64,000 nt of DNA from the NCBI RefSeq assembly GCF_004119455.1, contig NZ_NRQT01000010.1, positions 1-64,000 on the forward strand, read 5' to 3'. Both the position numbers and the translations under genes were made by a program. The stretch comes from Chryseobacterium sp. CH25 (GTDB lineage: Bacteria; Bacteroidota; Bacteroidia; Flavobacteriales; Weeksellaceae). The notes below the pieces were generated by a model. It ran no database searches, had not been told where the DNA came from, and saw only the letters and a program-made list of their open reading frames with translations. Of the stretch, positions 18,217-27,403 are shown piece after piece; position 1 is the stretch's first letter, and every line of letters starts with the position of its first letter.

Positions 18217-19278
18217 TTAGAGTTCTACTTTTTTAATTTTATATTCTGTAATCACCTCAAAATTATTTTTAACTTTTTCAGCTATTGATGCTTTTGCATC
18301 TGTAACAAAATTAAAACTCTTATCTATTGTATAAGTTATGCGATATACGAAATCAAATTCTGTATAACTGTAATTAATAGAAGGTTTATATATTTTATCA
18401 TACATTTCCTTGAGACCCTCTTCAGATAATCCTTTTCTATTTAATGTTCCTACAAGACGATAAGTAACAAAATTATCATCCTCAGTAACAACAGATCTAA
18501 CAACATCTGTTGTTAAATCTACATTTGGAAATAACTGAGAAAATTGATTTAATTCATAATCCTTTAAATTACCTCCTTGATATGCTCTGAAGAAAATGTG
18601 AAAAAACAAATTTTTATCCATAGTTCTACATAAACTCTTTATTTCCATAAACTCTTTATTTCCAGTTATAATAATATCTTCAGCCTGTTTTGGAGCTTGT
18701 GAAGAAAGCTGTTTATAAACATCATCATTAGCCAAACTAAAATCACGAAATTTAATCCACTTTTTCTCTATTTCATCATGGTTAAAGATTTTATTCATGA
18801 AACCTGTTTCCGAGATATTAAAAGTTATTGGAAATCTTAATTTCTCTAATTTTTGAGCAAATAAAAACCCTTTTTCATATATAATAGGATCTACAGTGAA
18901 ATTAAAGTCTGTTAAAGCAACATTAAACACATCTGTATAATCCATTTTCTGGACTAAAAACTCAGAATAAGTACTAGCTGAAAGAGTAATTGTCTCATTA
19001 TTTACTCTGCTAATATTTAGTTGTTCACAACGATATCTTACATTTTGATTAAAATTCAATTCTTCAGGGTTATCCGTTTTATTAATAGCTTCTTTATACG
19101 TAATTGGGTTGATAACTAAATATTCTAACTGAATAGGTAGTTTATCTGAAATTATCATGCTTGCAAAACCACAGTGAGAATTATGAAAGGACTTCAGATC
19201 CTCTATTGAAATTTCATATTTTCCAGCAATTGATTCTAATGTATCTCCCTTATTTATTTTATATTTTATAAATTTCAT
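18217..19278 (-). CDS. LysM-domain protein paired with VgrG1
   Basis: This 353-residue protein has an N-terminal LysM domain (residues ~3-52: YKINKGDTLESIAGKYEIS) and a longer unrecognised domain. The start codon abuts the vgrG1 stop codon (no gap), so translation is probably coupled. In other contractile injection systems a small LysM protein joins the spike to the tube or baseplate (Afp7/Pvc7, phage gp53-like). A similar hub or cargo-adaptor role is the best inference. The absence of a signal peptide argues against a cell-wall enzyme. Confidence 0.7.
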   Translation of the reverse strand: MKFIKYKINKGDTLESIAGKYEISIEDLKSFHNSHCGFASMIISDKLPIQLEYLVINPITYKEAINKTDNPEELNFNQNVRYRCEQLNISRVNNETITLSASTYSEFLVQKMDYTDVFNVALTDFNFTVDPIIYEKGFLFAQKLEKLRFPITFNISETGFMNKIFNHDEIEKKWIKFRDFSLANDDVYKQLSSQAPKQAEDIIITGNKEFMEIKSLCRTMDKNLFFHIFFRAYQGGNLKDYELNQFSQLFPNVDLTTDVVRSVVTEDDNFVTYRLVGTLNRKGLSEEGLKEMYDKIYKPSINYSYTEFDFVYRITYTIDKSFNFVTDAKASIAEKVKNNFEVITEYKIKKVEL

Positions 19279-21465
19279 TTAATTAATTTCTACTTTTGTT
19301 GCAGTGATGGAAATATTGCTTGGATTGGCTGATATATTAGTCAAAGAGCATCCTGTATCACTTGAATTATCAATCGTTACACTTGAAGAGCCACTTACGG
19401 TAACATTACTACTTTGTAGTTTTATACTTTCACTTGTTATTTCTATATAACTATTTCCTACTTTCAGTGTTACTTTTTGAGCTCCATTTAAATCAATAAC
19501 ACCATCTTTGCCCATTGTTAATACACTTTGCCCCTCTCCTACATCTGTAGTATGTTTACAGCCCACATTTGTAGTATTATTATTTTTAACATGTTTTGTA
19601 TTGTCATTTCCTACAGTGACCGTCTTGTTATTATTAGCATTAGTCTCAGCATTTCCAGACCCGTCAAAGAACATATGAGCGCCACCTTGATCTTTAAGGT
19701 TCATAGACCCGGCTCCGTTGTCGTATTTCAATTCAGCACCACTTCTCCCGCTAAAACTCATCACATTATTCCCCGCTCCACCACCGGCACCAATCCCCCC
19801 ATGGAACATTCCCCCCATTACAAACGGGCGGTCTGGATGCTGATGTACAAAGTTGATGATGACCTGATCTCCTACTTCAGGAATAGACATGAATCCACGG
19901 TTTTTACTTACTTTATCGCTGCTTCCGGCATCTGGAGACATCACACGGATAAATTCTGTAATATCCGGTCCACTTTGCCAGTCAAACTGAACCTGAACCC
20001 TTCCCTGATTTTGAGGATCTGTATTGGATACTACTTTTGCAAACTGAGCTTCTGCTCTTGGGGTTTCAAATTCCGGACGTGGAATAAAGCCTGTATCTGC
20101 AGCAATAGCTTCAAATTTACCATCATAATATCCTCTGGCATCTACCTCATGGGTAACTTCGATAATCATCAGTTTGGTGAAATAAGAGGTCTCACTACTT
20201 TCCGATTTACGCATTTCAATATCTGCAGTACATCCCGGATATAAAAAAGGAACAGTGGTAGTTCCCGAAGTGATAAAAACTTCTGAAGCCTTACTTCCGG
20301 CAGTTCCTTTTTGAGAAGCATCAATATCCATAAAAGATGTAGCTTTTATAGGAGCTACTCTTAAAGATGGTGTAGTAAATGTTTTTTCTGATATTTCGTA
20401 GGCACGCCTTGCAATATCTGAGGTATGGCTGATCTTTGAGCTTCCCCCTTTCATTTTCTCATTCTTGCTGCTGTTGTAGCCATAGAAGGAAGGACTTACG
20501 TGCTGAGCTTTCATTTTGATTGCAATATCACTTACACTGCTTCCATACGTAAGTTTTACTGGTTTTTCCTGAGGCGGAAGTTTTCCAAAATGCAATACTT
20601 CACCATCATAATAAAACTGTTCACCATAAGCTTCTGCCATTCTCGCCAAATAATTATAGTGTGTTTCTTCATATTGTGAGCTGTAGGAAACATTTCCATG
20701 CTGGGCATCTACTCTGAAATCAAATTTATTCTGTCCCAACCCTTCACTGATAACGTGATAAGCAATACTGTTCAAGCTGATTGGCTGACTTCCTCCAAAA
20801 CTCTGAATGTGAGGTGCAGCATCCAAAAGTACTGTAGGGCTGTATCCTTTAAGAACAATATTTCCAAGGCTTCCTTTTTCCTGGCTGAAACCTACTTCGG
20901 TAACTACTCCCACAAAATTACGTTCTGCCCCTTGTAAAATATCTTTATATTTGAAAACTACAGTTATTCTTTTTCCAAGGAAATTCTGTGTTTCCTGAAG
21001 ATTATGGTTTTCAGCACTTCCCAATGTGTCATGAGCCAATGTAAGGCTAAATTCATGATGTTTAGCAGCACTCTGTACCAACTTAAAATGTTTAAAATGC
21101 TTGATGATTTGCCCTTCAATAACTACATCCAGTTTTACCACACGGTTAATTCCGGCGATAATACTTTGAGGTATGGCTTCAGCATTATGTATTTTTGAGG
21201 TAGGCTGCTTGGCCCACACTTTATTTTCAATAATAGAGGGATTGTTCGGAACAAAAGTTTGGTTCATAAACATATTCGCTCCCTGTACAGTGCTCATGCC
21301 CTGTTGTCCTACTTCTACGGCTTTCTTCACTTTACTGCCCGTTTTACTCAACTTTTCTTCTGCTTTCTTAGCAACATTTTCTTTTACATTTTTCAACTGC
21401 TCTTTGCTGCCTTTCATATCAGTTTTTGGGCTATCTACTTTAATTGTCTTGTCATCCTGAAACAT
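19279..21465 (-). CDS. vgrG: VgrG/TssI spike protein, copy 1
   Basis: This is a 728-residue spike protein. The N-terminal ~80 residues are a Lys/Ala-rich extension with a possible coiled coil, absent from copy 2. Then come the gp27-like hub region (VIEGQIIKHFKHFKLVQ onward), the OB-fold gp5-like region with the hallmark FVHQHPDRPFVMGGMFHGG near residue 560, and a C-terminal beta-helix needle of short V/T/N-rich repeats (~610-728). It trimerises at the tube tip to puncture target cells. The core is strongly similar to VgrG copy 2, but the needle differs, which may select different cargo (here LysM and PAAR-like proteins downstream). Confidence 0.93.
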   Translation of the reverse strand: MFQDDKTIKVDSPKTDMKGSKEQLKNVKENVAKKAEEKLSKTGSKVKKAVEVGQQGMSTVQGANMFMNQTFVPNNPSIIENKVWAKQPTSKIHNAEAIPQSIIAGINRVVKLDVVIEGQIIKHFKHFKLVQSAAKHHEFSLTLAHDTLGSAENHNLQETQNFLGKRITVVFKYKDILQGAERNFVGVVTEVGFSQEKGSLGNIVLKGYSPTVLLDAAPHIQSFGGSQPISLNSIAYHVISEGLGQNKFDFRVDAQHGNVSYSSQYEETHYNYLARMAEAYGEQFYYDGEVLHFGKLPPQEKPVKLTYGSSVSDIAIKMKAQHVSPSFYGYNSSKNEKMKGGSSKISHTSDIARRAYEISEKTFTTPSLRVAPIKATSFMDIDASQKGTAGSKASEVFITSGTTTVPFLYPGCTADIEMRKSESSETSYFTKLMIIEVTHEVDARGYYDGKFEAIAADTGFIPRPEFETPRAEAQFAKVVSNTDPQNQGRVQVQFDWQSGPDITEFIRVMSPDAGSSDKVSKNRGFMSIPEVGDQVIINFVHQHPDRPFVMGGMFHGGIGAGGGAGNNVMSFSGRSGAELKYDNGAGSMNLKDQGGAHMFFDGSGNAETNANNNKTVTVGNDNTKHVKNNNTTNVGCKHTTDVGEGQSVLTMGKDGVIDLNGAQKVTLKVGNSYIEITSESIKLQSSNVTVSGSSSVTIDNSSDTGCSLTNISANPSNISITATKVEIN

Positions 21466-21594
21466 AGTGTTTGTGTTTAAGTTAAAAATTAAATAAACTG
21501 CTGATTATTCAGCAACAGAATCAAAAAATATAAGGTTATATCTACAAAATAGGCTTGTTAAAAGCTTTATTCATAAAATTAAGATGTCCTTATG

Positions 21595-21636
21595 AAAAAA
21601 CAGGACAGCATACTCTTTCGAGCGCACTGTCCTGTA
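21595..21636 (-). terminator. Terminator downstream of hcp copy 2
   Basis: On the minus strand ACAGGACAG pairs with CTGTCCTGT, with inner CTC-gaaa-GAG pairing and a following T6 tract. Confidence 0.85.
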
Positions 21637-21669
21637 CCAATTTTATTTTTACTAAGATGATGAATAGGC

Positions 21670-22083
21670 TTATTTACCTGCAGAAGGCCACAGTCCAGCG
21701 TACTGAGAAGTACCGTAGTCGATAGTTTCAGCACTGATTACGAAGCTGATCAGCATACTGTTGCTGTCAATTGCATCGAAGTCTACTTCGTGTTGGATAA
21801 CGTATCCGTTTTCCCATTTCAAAGTGATTAATGTTCCTTCTTCGTGAGATTTGTTGAAAACAATTTCTCCTACTGTTGGCTTATATTTTCCGTTCAGTAA
21901 GCTTTCAAGGATGTCTGATTTTTCAGTAGCTTCTACTGTAACTTTGATTAGTGCGTTAGAAGGATCTGATGCTACACGTCCTGATACGTCTGTTGATCTT
22001 GATACGCTGTAGTTCAGTTTTAATAATTTCTGACCTTCTCCGTTGTTGAATTTTAAGATTCCTCTCGAATTTCTTTCTGCCAT
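21670..22083 (-). CDS. tssD: Hcp/TssD tube protein, copy 2
   Basis: The 137-residue product is identical to copy 1, with only scattered silent base changes. It is a free-standing gene with its own operator, promoter and terminator, placed just upstream of vgrG1. Each VgrG island in this window is preceded by an hcp unit, suggesting that hcp-vgrG-cargo blocks spread by duplication. Protein-level identity with nucleotide differences points to strong selection or gene conversion. Confidence 0.93.
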   Translation of the reverse strand: MAERNSRGILKFNNGEGQKLLKLNYSVSRSTDVSGRVASDPSNALIKVTVEATEKSDILESLLNGKYKPTVGEIVFNKSHEEGTLITLKWENGYVIQHEVDFDAIDSNSMLISFVISAETIDYGTSQYAGLWPSAGK

Positions 22084-22135
22084 GATTTGTAAATTTTAAT
22101 CGTTAATAATATTTTGTGATTCGGTGATTGTGTAG

Positions 22136-22143
22136 CAAATATA
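22136..22143 (-). promoter_or_regulatory. hcp2 promoter -7 element
   Basis: TATATTTG on the minus strand, 53-60 bp upstream of the hcp2 ATG, matches TAnnTTTG. The leader between it and the ATG is nearly identical in all three hcp copies. Confidence 0.75.
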
Positions 22144-22191
22144 GAGGGTCTTTTTTCGGAAAAAAACTTTTAACTATAAATGTGAAAAATT

Positions 22192-22225
22192 GTAGTAGTT
22201 CTACGACTTTTTGTAGTAATTCTAC
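22192..22225 (-). promoter_or_regulatory. hcp2 tandem palindromic operator
   Basis: GTAGTAGTTCTAC (22192-22204) and GTAGTAATTCTAC (22213-22225), 21 bp apart, as at hcp1 and hcp3. The rest of 22226-22533 is AT-rich and shows no gene or repeat that I can support. Confidence 0.75.
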
Positions 22226-22533
22226 GATATTAGATTTAATAACTCTACTTAAACGCTCTACAGTAAAGATTTTTTTAAACTTATAAAACACTGAACAAAA
22301 GGAACATTTTCCACACAAATGAGAAATATTAATATTTTTTAAGAAAAAATTAACACACCTTAACTTTTACTTAAAATCATAAAATGAGAAAATAAAATGC
22401 TCAAATTTCTGGCTAAAAGACTTTAAAAATTAGGTGTATTTTACGAGGATCTGTATTCTCTGTAATGAATCCATGAAATATCCCTGGTTTTTATCTCCTT
22501 CTTAAATGCTAAACAGATTAAACAAATCAAAAA

Positions 22534-22562
22534 AATAGCCAGACCTAAGTGGTCTGGCTATT
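22534..22562 (-). terminator. Terminator after the lytic transglycosylase gene
   Basis: AATAGCCAGACC-taagt-GGTCTGGCTATT is a perfect 12-bp stem downstream of the transglycosylase gene. The minus strand continues with TTTTTTG. Confidence 0.9.
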
Positions 22563-22581
22563 ATAAATTTTCCGGATGGGC

Positions 22582-23460
22582 CTAAGGTTGTACCCCAGCA
22601 CCCGCTCCACTACTTTCTTTTATTGATCTGGTAAGGATCTTGTGCTTTCTGAGAAGGAAATCAGGCATCAGATCTGTTGGCAGATAAAAAGAACTTTCTC
22701 CTTTTTTCTGTAACTCTTCTGTAATCCCTGGGTTCCAGGCAAGAATTTTACCTACCTCCACATCAAGTTCATCGGCAATTACACTGAGATTAAACCCGGC
22801 GTTAATTTCTGTTTCTGATAATGTTTCATTAGGTATTTTTCTATTTCCATCTTCAAAGAATACTTTATTAATTCTTGCGGAATTATAGTTGTTCAGCACG
22901 CTCTGAAGTTCCCCCGTTGCATAACAGGCATTCAGATATTTTTTAACGTGATTGATTGTTTCAGCAGGAAGGAATCTGTAGAATTCATGGTACTGACTGG
23001 AACCTGCAGCCTGCATAGCCTTGGCGACATTTCCTTCACCACAGTTGTATGCGGCCACTACCGTTACCCAGTTATTGTATTTTTTATACAAATTGGCAAG
23101 AGAAATAACTGCTGTTTTTGTACTTTTATACACATCTGTACGCTGATGTTCTGCAAGCCCATACTGGTTGGCATGTGCTGTCATCAGCTGCCATACTCCT
23201 ACTGCTCCGGCACCGGAAGTAATATTTTTGTCAAAATGGGATTCAATCAGGGCTAAGTTTCTTAAATGCTTAGGAAGCCCTTTCTGTAGAAGAAGCTGTT
23301 CAATAAATTCAACAAGATCTTTGTTTGAATTTATGATTCCCTGATATTTTCTCACACTGCTTTCTGAAGTATCTGATGCAGCAAGAAACTGCCCGTTCAC
23401 CATGGCAACAGTCCCCAAAAGCATTATCCCTGTAAAGATATTTCTGACAATTGTTTTCAT
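22582..23460 (-). CDS. T6SS-linked lytic transglycosylase (SLT domain, MltD-like)
   Basis: This 292-residue exported enzyme has a signal peptide (cleavage likely near VNGQ, residue 24), then an SLT domain (~residues 45-185) with the catalytic glutamate in ALIESHF (Glu73), GAVGVWQLM and AAYNCGEGNV. A LysM-like segment follows (~225-255: LSVIADELDVEVGKILAWNP). It cleaves peptidoglycan between MurNAc and GlcNAc. The gene lies directly downstream of tssH, so its likely job is to open local gaps in the cell's own wall for assembly of the secretion apparatus, although an effector role cannot be ruled out. It has its own terminator. Confidence 0.85.
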   Translation of the reverse strand: MKTIVRNIFTGIMLLGTVAMVNGQFLAASDTSESSVRKYQGIINSNKDLVEFIEQLLLQKGLPKHLRNLALIESHFDKNITSGAGAVGVWQLMTAHANQYGLAEHQRTDVYKSTKTAVISLANLYKKYNNWVTVVAAYNCGEGNVAKAMQAAGSSQYHEFYRFLPAETINHVKKYLNACYATGELQSVLNNYNSARINKVFFEDGNRKIPNETLSETEINAGFNLSVIADELDVEVGKILAWNPGITEELQKKGESSFYLPTDLMPDFLLRKHKILTRSIKESSGAGAGVQP

Positions 23461-23484
23461 CTCTAATGTATTTATAACAACAAA

Positions 23485-23524
23485 TAAAAAGGCTAAAGAG
23501 TAAATTTATCATTCAGCCTTTTTA
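23485..23524 (-). terminator. Hairpin between tssH and the transglycosylase gene
   Basis: TAAAAAGGCT and AGCCTTTTTA form a 10-bp stem. It may reduce read-through from tssH into the transglycosylase gene. Confidence 0.6.
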
Positions 23525-23533
23525 CTTTATAAT

Positions 23534-26029
23534 TTAATCTACTTTCCAGCTTAATTTCTCTTCTTCTTTATTCCAGTCTACATGAATTGTCTGTCCGGAT
23601 TTTACTTCTTCTCTTACGATCATTTTAGAAATAGGTCTTGCCAGCTGTGCACGGATTACTCCGGAAATCTGTCTGGCTCCATATTTACTGCTGAATCCAC
23701 CAAGAGCAAGGTTTTTCACCGCTTCATCTGTGATCTTTAAAGCAATTCCCAATCTTGTTAATGAAGTATGGAGTGATTTCAACTGAATATTAAAGATTCT
23801 TTCTGCAATAGATTCTGTAATTGGTGCAAAAGGAATGATTTCTGTAATTCTGGCTAAGAACTCCGGTCTGAACCTTCCTGAATTAGACATAATCTGCATC
23901 AGTGAGGATGATTCCGGAACTTTTCCTTCTTCAAACTGTTTTACAATCTCTTCACTTCCAATATTGGATGTGAATAAGATCAGAGCATTACTGAAATCGC
24001 CTTCTTTTCCAAGTTTATCATGTACTTTTCCTTCGTCCATAATTTGAAGAAATACGTCAAACACAGAATGGTGAGCTTTCTCAATTTCATCAAATAAAAC
24101 CACAGTATATGGCTGTTGTCTGATCTTATTAACCAGCATCCCTCCTTCTTCGTATCCTACATATCCCGGAGGCGCTCCATATAGTAAAGCTGCCGAATGT
24201 TCTTCTTTAAATTCCGACATATCAAAACGAACCATTGCCTTCTCATCGTTGAACAACAGTTCTGCCATTGATTTAGCAAGCTCTGTTTTTCCGGTTCCTG
24301 TAGGTCCTAAAAGGAAGAAGGATCCAATTGGCTGCCCTGGTTTGTTTAATCCACTTCGGTTTTCAACAATAGCATCGGAAAGGATTTTTAATGCATGATC
24401 CTGACCTACTACTCTGTTCAGTAGAAGAGATTCCATGTTCAGTAGCTTTTCTTTTTCCTGTGCCTGAATCTTCCCGATTGGAATATTGGTTTTAGCGGCC
24501 ATCACAGCAGCCAATTCTAAACGGTCTACTTTTTCTCTTTTTTTAGCTGCGTGCTGTAAAAGCTCTGCATAAGTATCTTCAATGATCTTCTGGATCTGAT
24601 CTACCGGCATAGAGTTATCCAAAGCAGGCTGCTCACTTAATGATCCCCATAAAATAGGGCTTATTTTGTCTCTCAATAAATTATAAGTCCAGATCAGTTC
24701 ATCTGCCTTATCTTTATTATCAATGAATTCTTCTTTTAAAATAGCGTCGTAGCTTTCTTTCCAGCTGTCCAGTTCTTTTTCAGAAAGTTCGTCCAACATT
24801 TTGATGGCAGCCATAGTTCTGTCTAACAAATCAATCGCAGCATCCGGTAATTTTTTACCTTTCGCATATCTTTTGGCTAAACGTACACATTCCGGAAGAG
24901 CAGTTTTTTCCACTTCAATGCCGTGGTGTTTTTTATAGCCTTCAAGAAGAACGTCAATCATCTTTACGCAAGTCTTTTCATCCGGTTCATTCACCGTTAA
25001 TACTTCAAAACGACGGTTGAAAGCCTGTTCCGGTTCAATAATTTTTCTGTATTCTTCCTGAGTGGTTGCACCGATAACGGTAATTTCACCTCTGGCCAGT
25101 TCAGGCTTCAGAAGATTAGCTACGTTTCCGATGCTTCCTTTCGGATCTAAAAGAGTATGAATTTCATCAATGAAAAGAATGGCTTTTTCAATTTTCTTGC
25201 ATTCATTGATTACTTTTTTAAGACGGTCTTCTATTTCTCCTTTATAAGAGGTTCCAGCTAATAATGCTCCTGTATCCAGTTCTAAAAGGGTTCCGTTTTT
25301 AAGCATTTCCGGAACGTTTCCTTTTGTAATTTCAATGGCAAATCCTTCTACAAGAGCAGTTTTTCCAACTCCCGGTTCTCCAATGATAATTACATTCGGT
25401 TTGCTTCTTCGGCAAAGGATCTCTACGAGCATTCTCAATTCTTTATCTCTACCGATGATGTTTTCAAGATCTCCTTTTCTGGCCTGTGCTGTTCTGTCTA
25501 CACAATAACTTTTAATGGATGGTAGAGATGAATCCGCAAAGTCTGATCCATTGGAGAATAATGATGCAAAGTCTCCATTTTCAGAGACGGTAAACGGTGT
25601 ATCTTTTCTGTACAGGTTGAAAATTTCATGTTCTCTTAACGGTAATGACTTCAATTGCTGAAGAGAGAATACTACCTGAGGTTTTACAATAGCAGTAAGG
25701 ATACAGATGGGAGTAATCTCATCAAGTCCTAATTTTAAACGGATATCATCTGCTTCTTCTATAAGGGTATCTACAGCTTCATCCTGCCCTACTTCATCGG
25801 GAAGGTGGCTGGTTTTAGGATATTCTTCAATACGCACATCTGCCCATTCATAGAAATAGCCGGGATCTTTATCTATACTTTTTAAAAATTCATTAAGACC
25901 AATATCTTTATGCATAAGGGCCTGCAGAATATGTGGACCGCCATACGTACCATTATAGTTTTCCCTCGCTATCGACTGAGCAATATGAAATAGCTGTTTT
26001 ACTGTTTCGTTGGTTACTAGTACTCCCAT
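23534..26029 (-). CDS. tssH: TssH (ClpV-type AAA+ disaggregase)
   Basis: This is an 831-residue two-ring AAA+ ATPase. An N-terminal Clp-N domain (~1-140) precedes AAA1 with Walker A GEPGVGKT (~217-224) and Walker B AILFIDEIH, a middle coiled coil (~390-500) and AAA2 with GPTGTGKT (~565) and VVLFDEIEKAHH. It closes with a ClpB D2-small domain. In T6SS, TssH takes apart the contracted sheath so that it can be rebuilt. Its presence without sheath genes tssB/tssC in the window means those are encoded elsewhere. The N-domain lacks the usual E. coli ClpB opening, supporting TssH over general ClpB. Confidence 0.88.
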   Translation of the reverse strand: MGVLVTNETVKQLFHIAQSIARENYNGTYGGPHILQALMHKDIGLNEFLKSIDKDPGYFYEWADVRIEEYPKTSHLPDEVGQDEAVDTLIEEADDIRLKLGLDEITPICILTAIVKPQVVFSLQQLKSLPLREHEIFNLYRKDTPFTVSENGDFASLFSNGSDFADSSLPSIKSYCVDRTAQARKGDLENIIGRDKELRMLVEILCRRSKPNVIIIGEPGVGKTALVEGFAIEITKGNVPEMLKNGTLLELDTGALLAGTSYKGEIEDRLKKVINECKKIEKAILFIDEIHTLLDPKGSIGNVANLLKPELARGEITVIGATTQEEYRKIIEPEQAFNRRFEVLTVNEPDEKTCVKMIDVLLEGYKKHHGIEVEKTALPECVRLAKRYAKGKKLPDAAIDLLDRTMAAIKMLDELSEKELDSWKESYDAILKEEFIDNKDKADELIWTYNLLRDKISPILWGSLSEQPALDNSMPVDQIQKIIEDTYAELLQHAAKKREKVDRLELAAVMAAKTNIPIGKIQAQEKEKLLNMESLLLNRVVGQDHALKILSDAIVENRSGLNKPGQPIGSFFLLGPTGTGKTELAKSMAELLFNDEKAMVRFDMSEFKEEHSAALLYGAPPGYVGYEEGGMLVNKIRQQPYTVVLFDEIEKAHHSVFDVFLQIMDEGKVHDKLGKEGDFSNALILFTSNIGSEEIVKQFEEGKVPESSSLMQIMSNSGRFRPEFLARITEIIPFAPITESIAERIFNIQLKSLHTSLTRLGIALKITDEAVKNLALGGFSSKYGARQISGVIRAQLARPISKMIVREEVKSGQTIHVDWNKEEEKLSWKVD

Positions 26030-26304
26030 TTATAATTTTTCTTATATTAATATTTGCGTTCTGTTTACTATTGTTCCAGATGATTTGATGTTTTGCTTTT
26101 CAGAACCTATACTTTTTATGGCTGATAATTCAGAAATTAAAAAGGGGTTCTTTTATTCTGCTAAAATTAAATATTTTATTCTAAATGTGATAAAGATAGT
26201 TAATTCTTCAATTAGAGAAGTAATAACCGTCTTTTTTTATCTTTTCGTCTTTTTTAAACAGGTGATAAAATCCCGTATATCTTTTCACAAAGCTTAATTT
26301 CCTT

Positions 26305-26976
26305 TTATATATCCAGAAAATACAGAAGAATAAGGCTTACCCACTGAAGGCCAATATAGATATAAAAAATCATGGCTGAAGGTTCTGCCAGTTCATGTAA
26401 TTTTTCAATCAGTGTGGTTTTGATGATGTCATAAAAGTCTACATTTTCATCTCCTAAATTCAGTTCGTCAAATTTTACTTTATTTAGAGCATACCCTAAA
26501 ACACGCTTAAGAATTTTATTTTCTGAGCTGTTTTTGAATTCATTCACCAGTCTCACTTTTGCCAAAGCATAATCTGTACTATTACGGACAACCATCGGCT
26601 CATTGTTTTTAATTTTACCTACCACTTTATCAATAAAGGGAACCAAAATGGTTTTGGAATGATCATGAACAAGTCTGCTGATAATTCTTGACATCCCGTA
26701 TTTTGTTGAGAAAATTCCAATACAAAACGGTGCAGCAATCATTAACAGATAGAAAAGTCCTGCAGATAAAGGCTTAGCCATCACAGTTACCATCAGGAAG
26801 GCAAGGGCTCCACTGTGCCCTAATGATGAGCCTAAACTTTCGGCCATAATATAGATTCCCAGAGAGAAAGTAATGACTGTTGAAAGAATTCCTATGGCAT
26901 AAATCTTAAATAGACTGAAGATAAATACAGCAGAGAGTTTTGAAAAGTATTTAATGTGATCTGTGATTGTGTTCAT
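26305..26976 (-). CDS. Multi-pass membrane protein upstream of tssH
   Basis: This 223-residue protein has three N-terminal hydrophobic helices (~18-45, ~55-80, ~75-95), a soluble central part (~100-195) and one C-terminal helix (~200-222). I recognise no family. It lies 275 bp upstream of tssH in the same direction, between the effector block and the core genes. It could be an unassigned structural part of the T6SSiii membrane complex or an accessory protein. The first ~275 bp downstream (26030-26304) hold nothing I can name. Confidence 0.6.
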   Translation of the reverse strand: MNTITDHIKYFSKLSAVFIFSLFKIYAIGILSTVITFSLGIYIMAESLGSSLGHSGALAFLMVTVMAKPLSAGLFYLLMIAAPFCIGIFSTKYGMSRIISRLVHDHSKTILVPFIDKVVGKIKNNEPMVVRNSTDYALAKVRLVNEFKNSSENKILKRVLGYALNKVKFDELNLGDENVDFYDIIKTTLIEKLHELAEPSAMIFYIYIGLQWVSLILLYFLDI

Positions 26977-27193
26977 TAAGGTTTAATTTGATAACATGGT
27001 TTTTGTTTGTGAAGAATACAGATTCTTCTAATGAGCGATACAATATAATCAATATTTCTATTGTAAAGGAATCCGTAATAACACTATATTTCAGCAGGAA
27101 ATTCCCTGAAAGTTTATTCTTTTTCTATCCATCTGATATTTATAGAGTGCTATATTGATTTTATCAGCTTTATTTTGCCAAAGGATCGTCTTA

Positions 27194-27403
27194 TCAACCC
27201 CAGAAAAAAGCATGGTAAATACAATACAGGATAACTGTCGCAATGATGGCTATCAGAATCTTTAAAATGACATTTTCAGCCACTTTTGTGAACAAAAAAT
27301 GAGGGCCAGTTAAGAATAAAAATACCACTCCAATGGTTTCCCGAAGTAAATACAAAACACAGATCAGCCCCGAAGTTTTAAAACTTTTCCAAATCAGAAA
27401 AGC
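27194..27403 (-). pseudogene. Remnant of a small membrane protein gene
   Basis: A 70-codon open frame without an ATG encodes two hydrophobic helices (VLYLLRETIGVVFLFLTG and ILIAIIATVILYCIYHAFF). Its opening resembles the last helices of the 113-residue protein at 28024-28365 (LYLIRIIAFLGLLYIM). It overlaps the end of the 201-residue protein gene. It is probably the tail of a duplicated immunity-type gene. Positions 26977-27193 hold nothing else that I can support. Confidence 0.3.

Noticed and set aside
19528..20244. 238-codon plus-strand ORF
   Set aside because: Antisense to vgrG1. A similar shadow occurs in vgrG2, which only reflects shared codon use.
26010..26297. 95-codon plus-strand ORF upstream of tssH
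   Set aside because: Very Phe/Ile-rich, no promoter, and it starts inside tssH. Treated as chance.
26967..27158. 63-codon plus-strand ORF
   Set aside because: AT-rich chance frame in a gap, with no start signals or recognisable sequence.
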